Below are positions 37,640 through 48,223 of a stretch of DNA of 64,000 nt, piece by piece; within the stretch, counting starts at the first letter, position 1; each line of letters begins with the position of its first letter. The notes under the pieces were generated by a model, which saw nothing but the letters and a program-made list of their open reading frames with translations, made no database searches and was not told the origin of the DNA. This DNA is from Toxonevra muliebris (lineage: Eukaryota; Arthropoda; Insecta; Diptera; Pallopteridae). The DNA lies in contig OY829327.1 in assembly GCA_963691655.1 (NCBI GenBank), positions 85,014,019-85,078,018 on the forward strand, written 5' to 3'. The position numbers and the translations under genes were made by a program.

Positions 37640-38700
37640 TTCTGTATACTTTAGTTGAACAATTGTTGATTTTGGTTGTGATGAGTTCCATAAGAGTTCT
37701 ACTCCCTCTAAGAGTGAGCTCATTTGGAAAACTTTCCAGAACCTTGGGATTATTGCAAAGGTCGTGGAAGAACTAGCTTTTTTACGTGGCAAAGTGGCCA
37801 ATGAGATAAGATACCACAAAAAATTCAAATCATTTTGCAACGCAAAAAACCACTTAAAACGTCTAAAGCTGAAGATAGGCACTTGATTAGGCTCAGCGAA
37901 ATGAATGATTTCTTAACTTTCATCCAACTAAGATCACAAATGGACTTGGATTATAATTAAAAAAAAAAATTAGCCAGAACTATACGCAAGCGATTAAACG
38001 AAAAAAATATTAGGACAAATTGGCAGACATAAACCCAACGGTCCACATAAAAATATTGCGCAGCGTATTCTCCTCTAGTACCAGCATTTTTGGAAAACAA
38101 TTGTTTGGAGCGATGAATCCAAATTAAATGTGTTTGGGATCGATGGAAGGCTCTTTGTTAAGCATCCTTCAAATAATGAGCTAGACCCAAAATTTACTAA
38201 AAAAAAAACTGTAAAACTTGGGGCCCTTGTGTAATGGTTTCGTGGTGTTTCACTTCATCTGGAGTTGGTCCAATTGCTTAAATCGATAGCAAAATTACTG
38301 AAGAAAAGTACAAAGGCATCCTTAAAAATCATCTTCTCCGAGAATTCAGTGAAAATTTACGTTTTGGGTTTGATCTTTCAGCATGATAAGAACCCGAAAC
38401 ACACATATCGGGTCGTTAAGTCTTGGTTAAATGAGAACAAAATAAAAGTTCTAGAGTGGCCAGCCCAAAGTCCATATTTAAACCATATAAAAATCTATAG
38501 TTTTTTAAAAAGGGTCGTGGCAGCGAAAAACCCTTCAAATGAAACTTACTTATAGGCTATCATTCAGGTGGAATAGAATGAAATTCCTCCTGCCCAAAGC
38601 TCTGGTACTAGTCGAAGAGATGTACAGAAATTATCAGGCAAAAATGGTTTCCACAAAGTACTAACAGTACCAAAGGTAAAATTTCAGCTCAAAATTAAAA
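37640..38700 (+). pseudogene. Tc1-like transposase remnant
   Basis: Several frameshifts and stops. Recognisable parts are WSDESKLN near 38110 (first catalytic Asp kept), a degraded VMV-W-G-F block near 38230, QHDKNPKHT near 38380 (second Asp kept) and VLEWPAQSPYLNHIK (about 38449-38493), where the conserved PIE motif has become HIK, so the third catalytic acidic residue is lost. The longest open piece is 38265-38555. The N-terminal DNA-binding region is too decayed to delimit; boundaries are approximate. Confidence 0.8.
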
Positions 38701-38808
38701 ATCATCAAACTTATTATTTTTAAATATATTTGTTTAGCATATGACTTAATTATATGACCGCAAATTACACTATAAACATACGATAATTTGGAAAAATTTT
38801 ACATATTT

Positions 38809-39870
38809 TTTTTTTATTTATTTACAATCTGTCCTAAGACAATAAGCAAATTTGAATAATCTTAAAATTTAGCAGGAATAGCTAGCCTCCAATGAGACTA
38901 GCTAGTATATATTAACAAAATATTTATTATTGCAAATTGGCTTACACTATTTTCGAATACATATGTATATACTATTTACAAGTTGTTATCTTTAAAATCT
39001 GCCTGGCAGATCGAGGATATGGAATCTTTTTAGCCTTCTATGGGTTAAACTGTTATCAGCTAGATTCAAAGCTAAATTATTGCTATGATCATGCAGTCTG
39101 TTTATGTATCTACTGCTATTTCATCCTTTACAAAGGGGATGTTAAGATCTTTATGGATTTCCACATTTGTCACAAACCAAGGAGCATTGAGAATGGCACG
39201 GAGAGTTTTTGACTGATTGCGCTGGAGTATTTCAATGTTTGAGGTACTTGCCGTACCCCAAATCTGAAGGGCACATGTTCAAATAGGTTTTAGTATAGTT
39301 TTATATAGCCGCACCTTATTCTCGAGGCTGATTTGAGAATTTCGCCCAAGAAGCCAATGCATTCTTTTAGTTTTTACATTGAGTGCTTCTGCATTGCTTT
39401 GATGTGAGCTTTCCAGGTAAGCCTGCAGTCGAGATGCACTCTAAGGTATTTTACCGTGTCGCTTTGAGGGATTTCGGTGCCATTTAGTCTGACTTGCGGA
39501 CAATTTCCTCTTCTTAACGCAAATGTGGTTTGCGAGTTTACTTTTATTTTCCATCGAGTTAACCATTTCTCTACTAACCGAAGTTCAGCCTGTAAATGCT
39601 GTGAGGCTTCCATAGAAGAGTTGCTGGTTGCAATTATTGCAGTGTCATCGGCATATGTCGCCACACTTACTTCGTTTGAGATGGGCATGTCGGCTGTAAA
39701 CAGGGTGTAGAGCACCGGACCCAACACACTTCCTTGTGGCACTCCTGCGTTTATAATTTGAAGTGTAGATGTTTCGCCTTGCTGCTGAACGTAGAAAACT
39801 CGATTGCTTAAATAGGATTTTATTAGTAAGTTGTATGGTGCAGGAAGCCATTTCTTTATTTTATAGAGGA
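38809..39870 (-). mobile_element. 5'-truncated jockey-type non-LTR retrotransposon nested in the Tc1 element
   Basis: On the minus strand the insert runs from a truncated reverse transcriptase (39870) to an A-rich 3' tail (complement of 38809-38822). It is flanked by a perfect 9-base duplication TACATATTT (38800-38808 and 39871-39879). Length is 1062 bases against 4-5 kb for complete jockey elements. 5' truncation, A-rich tail and variable target duplication are the marks of target-primed reverse transcription. Confidence 0.88.
38992..39870 (-). pseudogene. Jockey-type reverse transcriptase, C-terminal part
   Basis: The frame is open from the truncation point, reading KKWLPAPYNLLIKSYLSNR, then GVPQGSVLGPVLYTLF and the catalytic YADDTAII near 39645-39660, both hallmarks of non-LTR reverse transcriptase. 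A stop occurs at 39374-39376. Beyond it, in shifted frames, WLLGRNSQISLENKVRLYK, ILKPI, QIWGTAS and ILNAPWFVTN can be read, the usual jockey C-terminal blocks. Stops and frameshifts make it non-functional, although the YADD box is intact. Confidence 0.85.
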
Positions 39871-40032
39871 TACATATTTGACATTATAAATGTTTATTTC
39901 TTTTATAATTTTAAATATTAAACTGTTATTTATTTATTTTGCCGTTGGTTTTGTTTCTTTATAGAAACTTCATTTTTTCTTAAAATTCTTCTGCTCATAA
40001 GTGTATGACTTAATTGCATGTCCACAAGTGTA

Positions 40033-40453
40033 TATATAATATCCTCATACATATATGAGTTTAGGTTCTTCATATTTTCGAGTGGGCGTGGAATGTGCAG
40101 TGCTATAAATATATCTTTCAGGCACATGGATGTATGTATGTATGTGTTTTGAGAAAATTTGTATATCATTTGTTAAATTTAAATCATTATTTTTTTTTTT
40201 AAATAATAGAACTATTCAAAATGCATTAAAACAATTTTAATTTATATTTTGCTTACCTCGTGAAGGTAAAAAAACAAAATTTGAATAGTTTTGTTTAATT
40301 TTCTTTATTAAATTTAGTTAGAGCTAATCCTCTGTATATTTGAAAAAAAAGTTCAATAGTTTTTTCTAACATCTGCGAAATGAAAAATATTTAGTTTATA
40401 GTTAGTTTCTTGTTTAAAGAACATAAGTAAGTTTATTTCTAATATTCAGAGAA
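40033..40453. other. Spacer between two transposons
   Basis: AT-rich sequence with a TATGTATG tract near 40130-40145; nothing else recognised. Confidence 0.4.
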
Positions 40454-41791
40454 TGATATTATAAACGGCCTTAATAATAAAATGATCACATCAATTGTGG
40501 CCTTGGACTTAAAGGCGGCTTTTGACACTGTATGGCATGACGGTCTCATTCATAAAATGATGAAACTAAATTTTAAAACTTTCATAACTAGGATTATCAG
40601 ATCAGCATTGAACTCAAGAAGATTTGCGGTTCGAATTAACAATGAAATTTCGGATTGGCACGACATGCCTTGCGGCACCCCACAGGGTTCAGTATTATCG
40701 CCAATCTTATTCAATTTGTTTATGTATGATATTCCTATTAATAATAACGTTAAACTTACTCAGTTTGCAGACGGCACGACGATTCATATTACACATAATC
40801 AACCCAAGATAGCACAAAATCTCTTAAACGTTTATTTAAATGAACTACTAGCCTATTTTAGCAAATGGAAACTCATGCTAAATGTTTCTAAAACGGAATT
40901 CATCAATATTATGGGTCAGGTTTGCGATACCAGTGCTTATTTTAAAAAGAAATGTCGTGGCATGTGTATAAAACTGGGTGGTGAAGCTATCACACACTCA
41001 AAAGACATCCGATTATTGGGAGTGCAATTCCAAACAAATGGTAGATTTACCAAAAATGTGACTATATGAATTAATAAGGCTCGAAAAGCTAAATTTGCAA
41101 TTAATCGTTTTTTAACTAACCGTTACATAAACACGAGAATTAAGACTGGTATTTATAAATTATATAAACGACCAATCCTTACATATGCAGCCCCTGTTTG
41201 GTGTTTACAACCTTTTGTTAGTTCACATCAGATGGAATTAATGAGAAAGTTTGAACGTGGTTGTCTCCGTTCCACCACAAATACTAAAAGAGACATTGGT
41301 TCATATAAATATGGTAAAATCTCTGAAATATATTCCGCAGCAAAGTGTGCGAGAATGGATCGCTTCGTGGCGTACAGACACTATAATTTTTTCAATAAAT
41401 TAAAATTAGGGATATTATACATTGCCCAAATCAGATAAGTGGTAAATACACAAAGATTACATACATTCATGATCTACACGAATCGGGACAACTGGTCTTA
41501 AATGACAAAATTTTAATTTTTCACACTAGATACAATCATGAAAACGGACTAGTGTATAACACCGGGCAATAGAATTAAATATATTAATTCTTTTAACTTT
41601 TGTCACATGTACCGTAACAATTTTGTTCAAGTATTATGGTTTTTCATTGTTTTTTACCTTTTTTAATATTTTACCCATGAACAGAAATGTACCTATTTAA
41701 TTTTGTACTTAGATAAGTTAACTAAGCATCCATATAAATTGTATCCCGTTTATTGGATAAATAAATAAACATTTATACAAAAAAAAAAAAA
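40454..41791 (+). mobile_element. 5'-truncated jockey-clade-like non-LTR retrotransposon
   Basis: Plus-strand element starting inside the reverse transcriptase and ending in repeated ATAA units (about 41755-41769) and a poly(A) tail (41779-41791). A short AGAGAA sequence at 40448-40453 recurs at 41791-41796 and may be the target duplication, but six bases in AT-rich DNA is weak evidence. The left boundary is therefore approximate. It is a different family from the minus-strand element at 38809-39870. Confidence 0.8.
40455..41438 (+). pseudogene. Non-LTR reverse transcriptase fragment with altered catalytic box
   Basis: One frame is open except for a single TGA at 41067-41069. Visible blocks: LDLKAAFDTVWH (first catalytic Asp region), CGTPQGSVLSPILFNLF, then FADGTTIHI where the family has F/YADD, so the second catalytic Asp is Gly. 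Further on come GVQFQTNGRF and, after the TGA, RPILTYAAPVW, typical of the C-terminal region. About 327 codons remain. The altered catalytic box and nonsense codon both indicate a dead copy. Confidence 0.88.
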
Positions 41792-42047
41792 GAGAAACAA
41801 ACGAAACCAATAACTTTATTTTGGGATATTTTGATAATTTAATAAATATCGAAATTCAATTGCTTATTATCAATTTCTACAATTTATAATTATATCATAG
41901 AAAAGAAAACTCTACGTTGGATGAATAGCACTGACGGTGTTCCTCCAAATTGATTTTCTTCTGCATTGGTGTTTGATTATTTAGTCCGAGTCGCTTTTCT
42001 AGCTGATTCGTATTGTAACTAAATAGTTTTTTTTTTATAAACCATAA

Positions 42048-42308
42048 CATCGACTGATACTGCACAATGAACCTTTCCCATTTTCAATTGCGAATCGAAA
42101 ACTGTGTGAGTTTGGTTCACATCGATACATGAAAACCCCAGTGGAAACTGCTCAAAATTTATGGACTGATTTCCCCAATATCGTTAAGAAAAAGAAAGGT
42201 AGAAGCCCCTCACTTTATTCTAGTCGTTTCTTTAATAGTTTCTTTAAACATGGAAAACTGAATGCAATTCCAATGATCGCTGCTAAAGCTTTGCTTCAAA
42301 AATATTAA
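42048..42308 (+). CDS. Unrecognised open frame, possible terminal exon
   Basis: The frame is open for 86 codons after a TAA at 42045-42047, with a first ATG at 42129 (59 residues), and ends with TAA 42306-42308. An AATAAA poly(A) signal follows at 42354-42359. The product reads like a real, basic, soluble protein (for example RKLCEFGSHRYMKTPVETA and GRSPSLYSSRFFNSFFKHG), with balanced amino-acid use unlike the low-complexity frames around it. No family was recognised. No clear splice acceptor is visible directly before it. It could be the last exon of a host gene, a retrocopy or part of an unrecognised transposon, which the surrounding transposon island makes plausible. Confidence 0.4.
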   Translation, partial: HRLILHNEPFPFSIANRKLCEFGSHRYMKTPVETAQNLWTDFPNIVKKKKGRSPSLYSSRFFNSFFKHGKLNAIPMIAAKALLQKY

Positions 42309-42359
42309 GTACAACGCATTAATTTCGAATCAGCGTCTCTGAAAATTTCATTAAATAAA

Positions 42360-43313
42360 TAAATTATTTAAATAGCTATCTGAAAATACAGAAAACTTTA
42401 CTATCTATTGATTTTTTTTATCGTGTTTTTGTATGTACGTAGATTTGTGTAAATATTTCTACATTTTTACTCCTATATATGTAGATAAAAACGATAAGCT
42501 TAATTATTTATAAATTTCTTTATCAACAAATCAATAAAGCTTGTAGCTGTTGTTGTAATGGAATTGATAGTGAAAGGATATTCCAGAAAACAGACAACCG
42601 AAATAAAAAAATAAATATCTACAAGTTTGTATATGCGCATCAAATTTTATGACATGAGAGGTAATTAAGTCCACTACATTAAGTACAAACATGTGCGGTA
42701 ATAAATGTCGACTTTGTGTGGTAAAATAAAGTGTTGATGTACATATCATCACCAATATAATTTTCATTTTACCAAATCATAAATCTCTTCTTTTTTTTAG
42801 CAGCCTTTTTATACAATGTTATTTCTGGCAGACAAAATTGAAACGACGCACAGTGCTTCGAAGCCATACAAAAGATGAACAAAAGTAGAAGGAGTTCTCT
42901 GATTTTAATGAAAATTTACATATATAGTAATCACTGAGCTCAAAAACAAAATCGGTTTTCTGTTAGACCTTACCATTTTTTCATGCATATTTTGTCCGAT
43001 TTCAAAAAAATATTTTCAAAATTATTAAAAATAATTTTTATTAGAAGTATTTTTTTTTTTCAAATTTCTAACAAATTCATCTCAAGAGCTTGAAAATTAA
43101 TTTCGTATTTTTTTTGTTTGCCAATATTTTGAGCCATATTCGAGATATTTTGAAAATATTGAATAGTTTTTGACATTTTTTTAAAGATTACATTCTTACT
43201 AATTGTTTCTTAAAATTGCTTTTAACTAATTTAATACAACTAAAAGTATTGAAATATAATATTTTTGATTTATTTTTAACCACTATCATCTGAAGAATCT
43301 TCTCTTAAAGAAT
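42360..43313. other. AT-rich spacer, nothing recognised
   Basis: No repeat or coding feature supported, apart from the last 13 or so codons of the transposase-derived frame near 43276-43313. Confidence 0.4.
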
Positions 43314-43321
43314 CAATAAAC

Positions 43322-44205
43322 CAGGGCCGTAGCCAGAAATTTTTTTCGGGGGGGTTTTCATTCATTTATTCATAAATAATTTTTATTAAACTGATTTTTA
43401 AATACAATAAATTAAATCGATGATACATTTGATGGACCCTATAAAATTAAAATTTTAGGAAAAATTTTCCGATTTTTTTAATCTTAACCTCAAAAAAATG
43501 GCCAAAAGTGACAAAAAATTCACAAAATAATCAAATTAAATTTTTTCAAATAAATATTCAATGTGCATTCTAATGCATTTTTTTATCGTGAAGGACATAA
43601 TCTCATTAACTGATTGACTTCCCACTACTGATGATGTACTCAACCTAAAAAAAAATGCCAAAAATAGAAGGAACCCGAATGAGATTGAGATCTTTCGTGG
43701 TGCTCTGACCAATAATGCGTTAAAAAATTAATTATATTTTGAGATTGCCTCCAAAACTGCATGAGTTTTGCTGAAATATTTTCGAAAGAATTTTTCACGT
43801 TGAACACGAATCTGAGGTCAAAAACTTCCCATCACGTCCCGTTTTAGGCAAAAATGGGGTTCAAGCAAGTCTAATTTTACAAGGATCCGATAATTTTTTC
43901 TACTTTTATTAATTTTTAAACTTTGCAAACTGATTCAGGACGAAACCTTAAATAAAAAACAGTTACTGACCCAGCAAAACTATGAATGCAGGAGTGCTCA
44001 GTACCACCTTCTCTTTTTGAATCCGTAGTCAAACCTCATGTCGAAGAAAACCAATTGGATTTGATCGCAAGATTTCAAATTTATTTTTTTTATATATCCA
44101 TCCATTGGCAATTAATCTCTAAAATTAGAATAAAGTTTACAGATTTCGGGGGGGGGGGGGAGGGTGGGTCAGAACCCCCAAAACCTCCCCCTAAATACGG
44201 CCTTG
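43322..44205. mobile_element. hAT-like non-autonomous element
   Basis: It starts CAGGGCCGTAGCCAG followed by a G run and ends, on the other strand, CAAGGCCGTATTTAGGGGG. It is flanked by a perfect 8-base target duplication CAATAAAC (43314-43321 and 44206-44213), the duplication length of hAT elements. Ends of this GGCCGTAGCC plus poly-G type are common in animal hAT families. The 884-base interior is AT-rich and has no readable transposase. A G13 run lies at 44148-44160. Confidence 0.85.
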
Positions 44206-44213
44206 CAATAAAC

Positions 44214-44566
44214 GATTCAAAAATATGTACATTTTACTCTGACAGCCCGCTGCTAATGTTGTATAGCTCGATGTCAGTACTCCTTTGAAGATATTCGCAA
44301 ATCGGAAAGCACAAGATATTCCTAATATGTGTTATACGAATTTTTCGAATATTTTTGTGGATCGCTTCCAAAGATTCCTCTGAAAAACAACCTTTGATAT
44401 GTATTTTGCTAAATAAATGGTTTTCACCTATCGGCAAATCGAAAAATTTTATAACCTCACATCCATGAATATTATTTCCAACTTTTTCTTTAGCAAAAGA
44501 AAAAAATTGCTTTAAACTTGTTTGTTGTATTGGCATTAATCCAGCAATTGGATAAATCAGAATATT
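44214..44566 (-). pseudogene. Transposase-derived protein fragment interrupted by the hAT element
   Basis: Minus-strand frame open from 44566 to a stop at 44234-44236. The segment DLPIG...FSEESLEAIHKNIRKIRITH resembles the LPIG...LSEEA-EA-nK-R-R--H block near the C-terminus of a widespread family of transposase-like insect proteins. After the stop the same frame continues through the target site and, once the hAT element and one duplicate are removed, runs on in frame on the other side to an acidic end (REDSSDDSG) and a stop at 43276-43278. Family assignment is from memory of the pattern and is tentative. Confidence 0.45.
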
Positions 44567-47500
44567 TCAAATTTAGTTCCATTATTACAAAAAACACTTG
44601 AATTTAGCAAAAATGTTATTTGTTTACCTTTATAGACATTTCAAAGTAACGGTAATTATGCTTGTTTAAATTTTTTTTATTTTAAACTACAAATTAATAT
44701 TGATGGTCAAAACCGATCGTTGTTCACCCTACAAAAAGGTCTATAAAAAATGTTACGAACCCCGCCCACTATTTATTTATAACTTTTTTATTTACTTCTT
44801 TATTATTTAAACAAAATTTTAGTGTAATATACTTACCATGCGAATTATGTTACATATTTTGGTTGTAGCACAGCGTAAAGACGTTTTTAGAAAATTGAAT
44901 TTTTCCAAAAGTTGCAAAAATACGCAGAATTTTTTTTTTTTCGTTTAAGAGAAGAGAGTTCACTTAAAAGAAACCATAACAAGACTTTACGTCCTTTAAC
45001 GCCATTTAATTTAAGAATCTTACTAAACTTTGCCATTTCTCAGTTACGCCAATAAAAAAAATATTTAGTTTTTGAAAAATTGTGAAAAATTTATTTTTAA
45101 TTTAAGGTAAATTAAATAATTTGTATATTTGACGAGATTTTTTTTCTTTGTATTAAAAATAAATTTGGAGCCATTTCTATAAAAACACATTTTTGACAAT
45201 TTTTTTTGTACAACCACTCAAAACCCAATTTTATTGTTCATATTTTTGTTTATAGAATTGTTCGACTTTGAAGAGCGGCAACTCCTATAAAATGTGATTT
45301 TTCGCAAAAATATTTCAGATTTGTTTTATGTAGACCTTTTTTACCTTTAAAGTTTTAAACTAATTTTGTCCAAATCTGTGACAGAATTTTTTTTCGATTT
45401 CTGTCCACTGTCGTAGCACTGTGCGACGAGGCGGTCGATGAAGTTTACTTTGAATTCAAGATGACATACTTACCAAGGACTTAAGCTGTACACGTTTAGA
45501 TAATAATGCCATACATACTCCTATTTAATTTTTTTAATATTATATCTACACAACTGAACTTGAGCTTTCTTCTAGAAAATACTCTTCGAATAATTCTGCT
45601 ATACTGTCGTACTTAACATAAACTACTGTCTAAAATTTTGAAAATTTTGAGTTTTATTTAGTAAGTGGATTCATCTTCACCGAAAATTTAGGAAACGCAT
45701 CTTTCATCGTTAATAATTAAAAATCAGAATCACAAATGTTTAACTTATCATAAAGTACTCATCTGCTCTACTGATGATAAAATTAAAAGAAGGCGGGTTG
45801 AAATTTAATAGTCGACTTTTCGACATTTACTCAATACGAAAATACGAAAAGGCGACTATTAAATTTGAAATCGCTTTTAGTTTGTTAGTAAGGTTGTATG
45901 TTTCAAATGGTTAGTTGTTTATGAGAATTTAAAGTTCATTTGACAGCTTTTTGCTTCATTGCAATCAGAGCTGGATTTTCCATAAAAGCAGGGCGCCATC
46001 GTTTTAGGGGCGTCAGGAGATGAACACTTTTCATTACTTAACTTTATTTTAAAAAATTAAATCCAATTTTTTATTTATTAGAGACGGCATTCCTTTTATT
46101 TTGCCGCAGCTATAATTTTTGCCTAATACTGATCACCCTAAAATTGTTCTTCTTCTCTTCGTCAATCTATTATCTATCAATTTTTACAATAGCAGATATT
46201 TATAATACAGTTTTTCTATTAAAATACCTACGATTCACTCGCTAGGACTCGGGATCGAGCAAAAGACAATACCATAATTTAGCTTTTAGCTCCTAACTCT
46301 GACAGCAGCAAAGTAGGGAGGATTTTACAATCATCTAGAAACAACAATATGACCGGAAATTTAACTTCAATAAATAAAACATTTGCCAGATATTCAAGTC
46401 CATACCGCATCAGAAAGACCAAACACTCATTGGGTATTTGATTAAGGATAGAGCGATAGAATACAATGGATGGTAAAGAAGATCCATCTGCACTGTGAGT
46501 ACACAGTACAGTAATTGACTCCCTTTCATATCTATTAGGAGTTTCATAAAAGTTAAACAGTTTCTTAGAGCCAAGAAACTTCGTCGTTTTAGGTCAAGTG
46601 TGACTCATTTAAATTTAGCACCCTACTACCATCCTAAAAATATCTTTGCAATCATAATTTTGGGTATATGGTAAGCTCAGAGATATCATCCCATCTTCTT
46701 TATTTCAGGCATAGTTTTTACCAATGCGTTTATCTGCATTCTATCGGAGTATCTGCTTGCTATCATCTACAAGAAAATAAAACTATATGTTCCTTTACTG
46801 GGAAAGGCAACAATTTTGTGTTTGAACAGTTGTTCAATTACAGGGGCTTATTCGTTTATTCTGCCCAATGCATGAAAACAATATAAATTTTAATCCAGGA
46901 AAGGCTCAATCTATACTTACTTTTGCTAAATTCACTTGCGACGCTTCAAGTAATTTATGTAAATAAATTTTGTGATACTCCTACCATTCCAGAATACTTT
47001 ATCCTTACGTTACTCTACCAAATCAATAATAATAATTTTTGCACTGTGTTCTAAACCCTACAACATACCTAGTGTAGGTTTGAGGTCAGGTTCAAAAAAG
47101 CCTCTTTGTTACTAATTTACCCCCCTCTGTCCCCTACCCAAAATGGGCGGCAAAAGTAGGGAGTCAATGCGTCTGAATTTGGACCTGCTTGCAATGCTGC
47201 AACTCTTACAAGTTTATTACAAATTATTCTAGGTAAGAAATTAGTCATTTTAGGGTACATTGTAAATTTAAAATACTTAAAAATTAATTTAGCCAATGAT
47301 GTCATTATTGAATAATTTTGTTTAGCATATAAGTTGCCCATTTTTTGCATGATTAGCGTCTATTTGTTGACACATTTTAAACAAATACAATACTGACAAA
47401 CAATTTTTTTTTTTTTGCTACAACACGCATAATGTGTAGCATTGCATATTTTAATATTTTTACTTTGCTTATAAAGTGTAGAGTTGTTTGCAAAAGATAA

Positions 47501-48223
47501 CATTGTATTATTGAATGCAATTAAGTCAGTATTCATTGGGTTGGAAAGGTGTAACTTATGCTCTAAATATTGGGGTTAGAATTCAGTTAGAATTACCCAA
47601 AAGTTACCTCTTAAAGTTTCCCTCTTAGTTTATACAATCATCAACGCTTGAAAGGCAGATACTTATGTGCATACATACAGTATTTAGGTGGAAAAAGTTA
47701 TCAAAATGAAAACAAAACTTTAGCACCAAATATCTTCGCAATAATAGATAGCTTTAAATTTATTTTTACATCATTAAAAAACTACGTAAAATGTGGTTGA
47801 AAAAGCAATAATATTATGGAGAAATAAATTTAGTTTTGATTTTCTTTTAAAGTTTAATATTACTAAGTAACAGAACGATAGTGCAAAAATAAGTTATCAA
47901 AAGTTTCAACATCCAAAATGGCCACCTTTTTCGCTAACAGTTGTAGTGAATTGGTCTTCCATAATGAAAACAAAATTTTTACATTGTTCTGCTTATTTTT
48001 CTTATTTTTCCCCTCTACTGTATTTAAATTTTTTCATAAGCATCACATTGTTATGCTTGATATATTTAAATTTCTAATAGTTTTATCTCTCTCAAAAAAA
48101 TGATTCAAGCCCTTTTTAATTTTCTCCTGTAATGCAACCAAATTTCCTTTATTCTATAAGTTTTGGTAATCCCTATTAAAAATATGACGTTAATAATTCC
48201 TTCTCTAATCTTCTTCCCCACAG
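44567..48223. other. Gene-poor DNA; a short hairpin and unclassified repeat-like sequence
   Basis: No gene recognised. A 74-base hairpin lies at 45797-45870. Parts of 46.2-47.3 kb (for example 47110-47210) are less AT-rich and may be decayed transposon sequence, but no ends or coding motifs were found. Confidence 0.4.
45797..45870. repeat. Short inverted repeat, 26-base arms
   Basis: Left arm 45797-45822 and right arm 45845-45870 pair over about 21 of 26 bases around AAATTTAATAGTCG, with a 22-base loop; weaker pairing extends outwards. It could be a hairpin RNA precursor or a foldback transposon remnant. Confidence 0.6.

Larger units (their letters stand above)
37342..40030 (+). mobile_element. 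IR/DR Tc1-like transposon (Bari/Paris-like), split by a retrotransposon
   Basis: Outer inverted repeats at 37342-37366 and 40006-40030 start CACTTGTGG and end AATTAAGTCA (3 mismatches in 25). The TA target duplication is at 37340-37341 and 40031-40032. Inner copies of the same motif lie about 200 bases inside each end (37542-37561 and 38742-38761), the inverted-repeat/direct-repeat layout of Bari, Paris and S-type Tc1 elements. Removing the retrotransposon at 38809-39870 and one 9-bp target copy leaves about 1618 bases, the normal length for such elements, and puts the right inner repeat about 200 bases from the right end, as on the left. Confidence 0.88.

Noticed and set aside
39477..39710. 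77-codon plus-strand frame
   Set aside because: Antisense shadow of the jockey-type reverse transcriptase.
46668..46886. 72-codon plus-strand frame
   Set aside because: No domain, no splice signals and no similarity noticed; probably chance or decayed repeat.
47117..47350. 77-codon minus-strand frame in less AT-rich DNA
   Set aside because: No recognised motif; ends in a Gly-rich run from a C-rich stretch.
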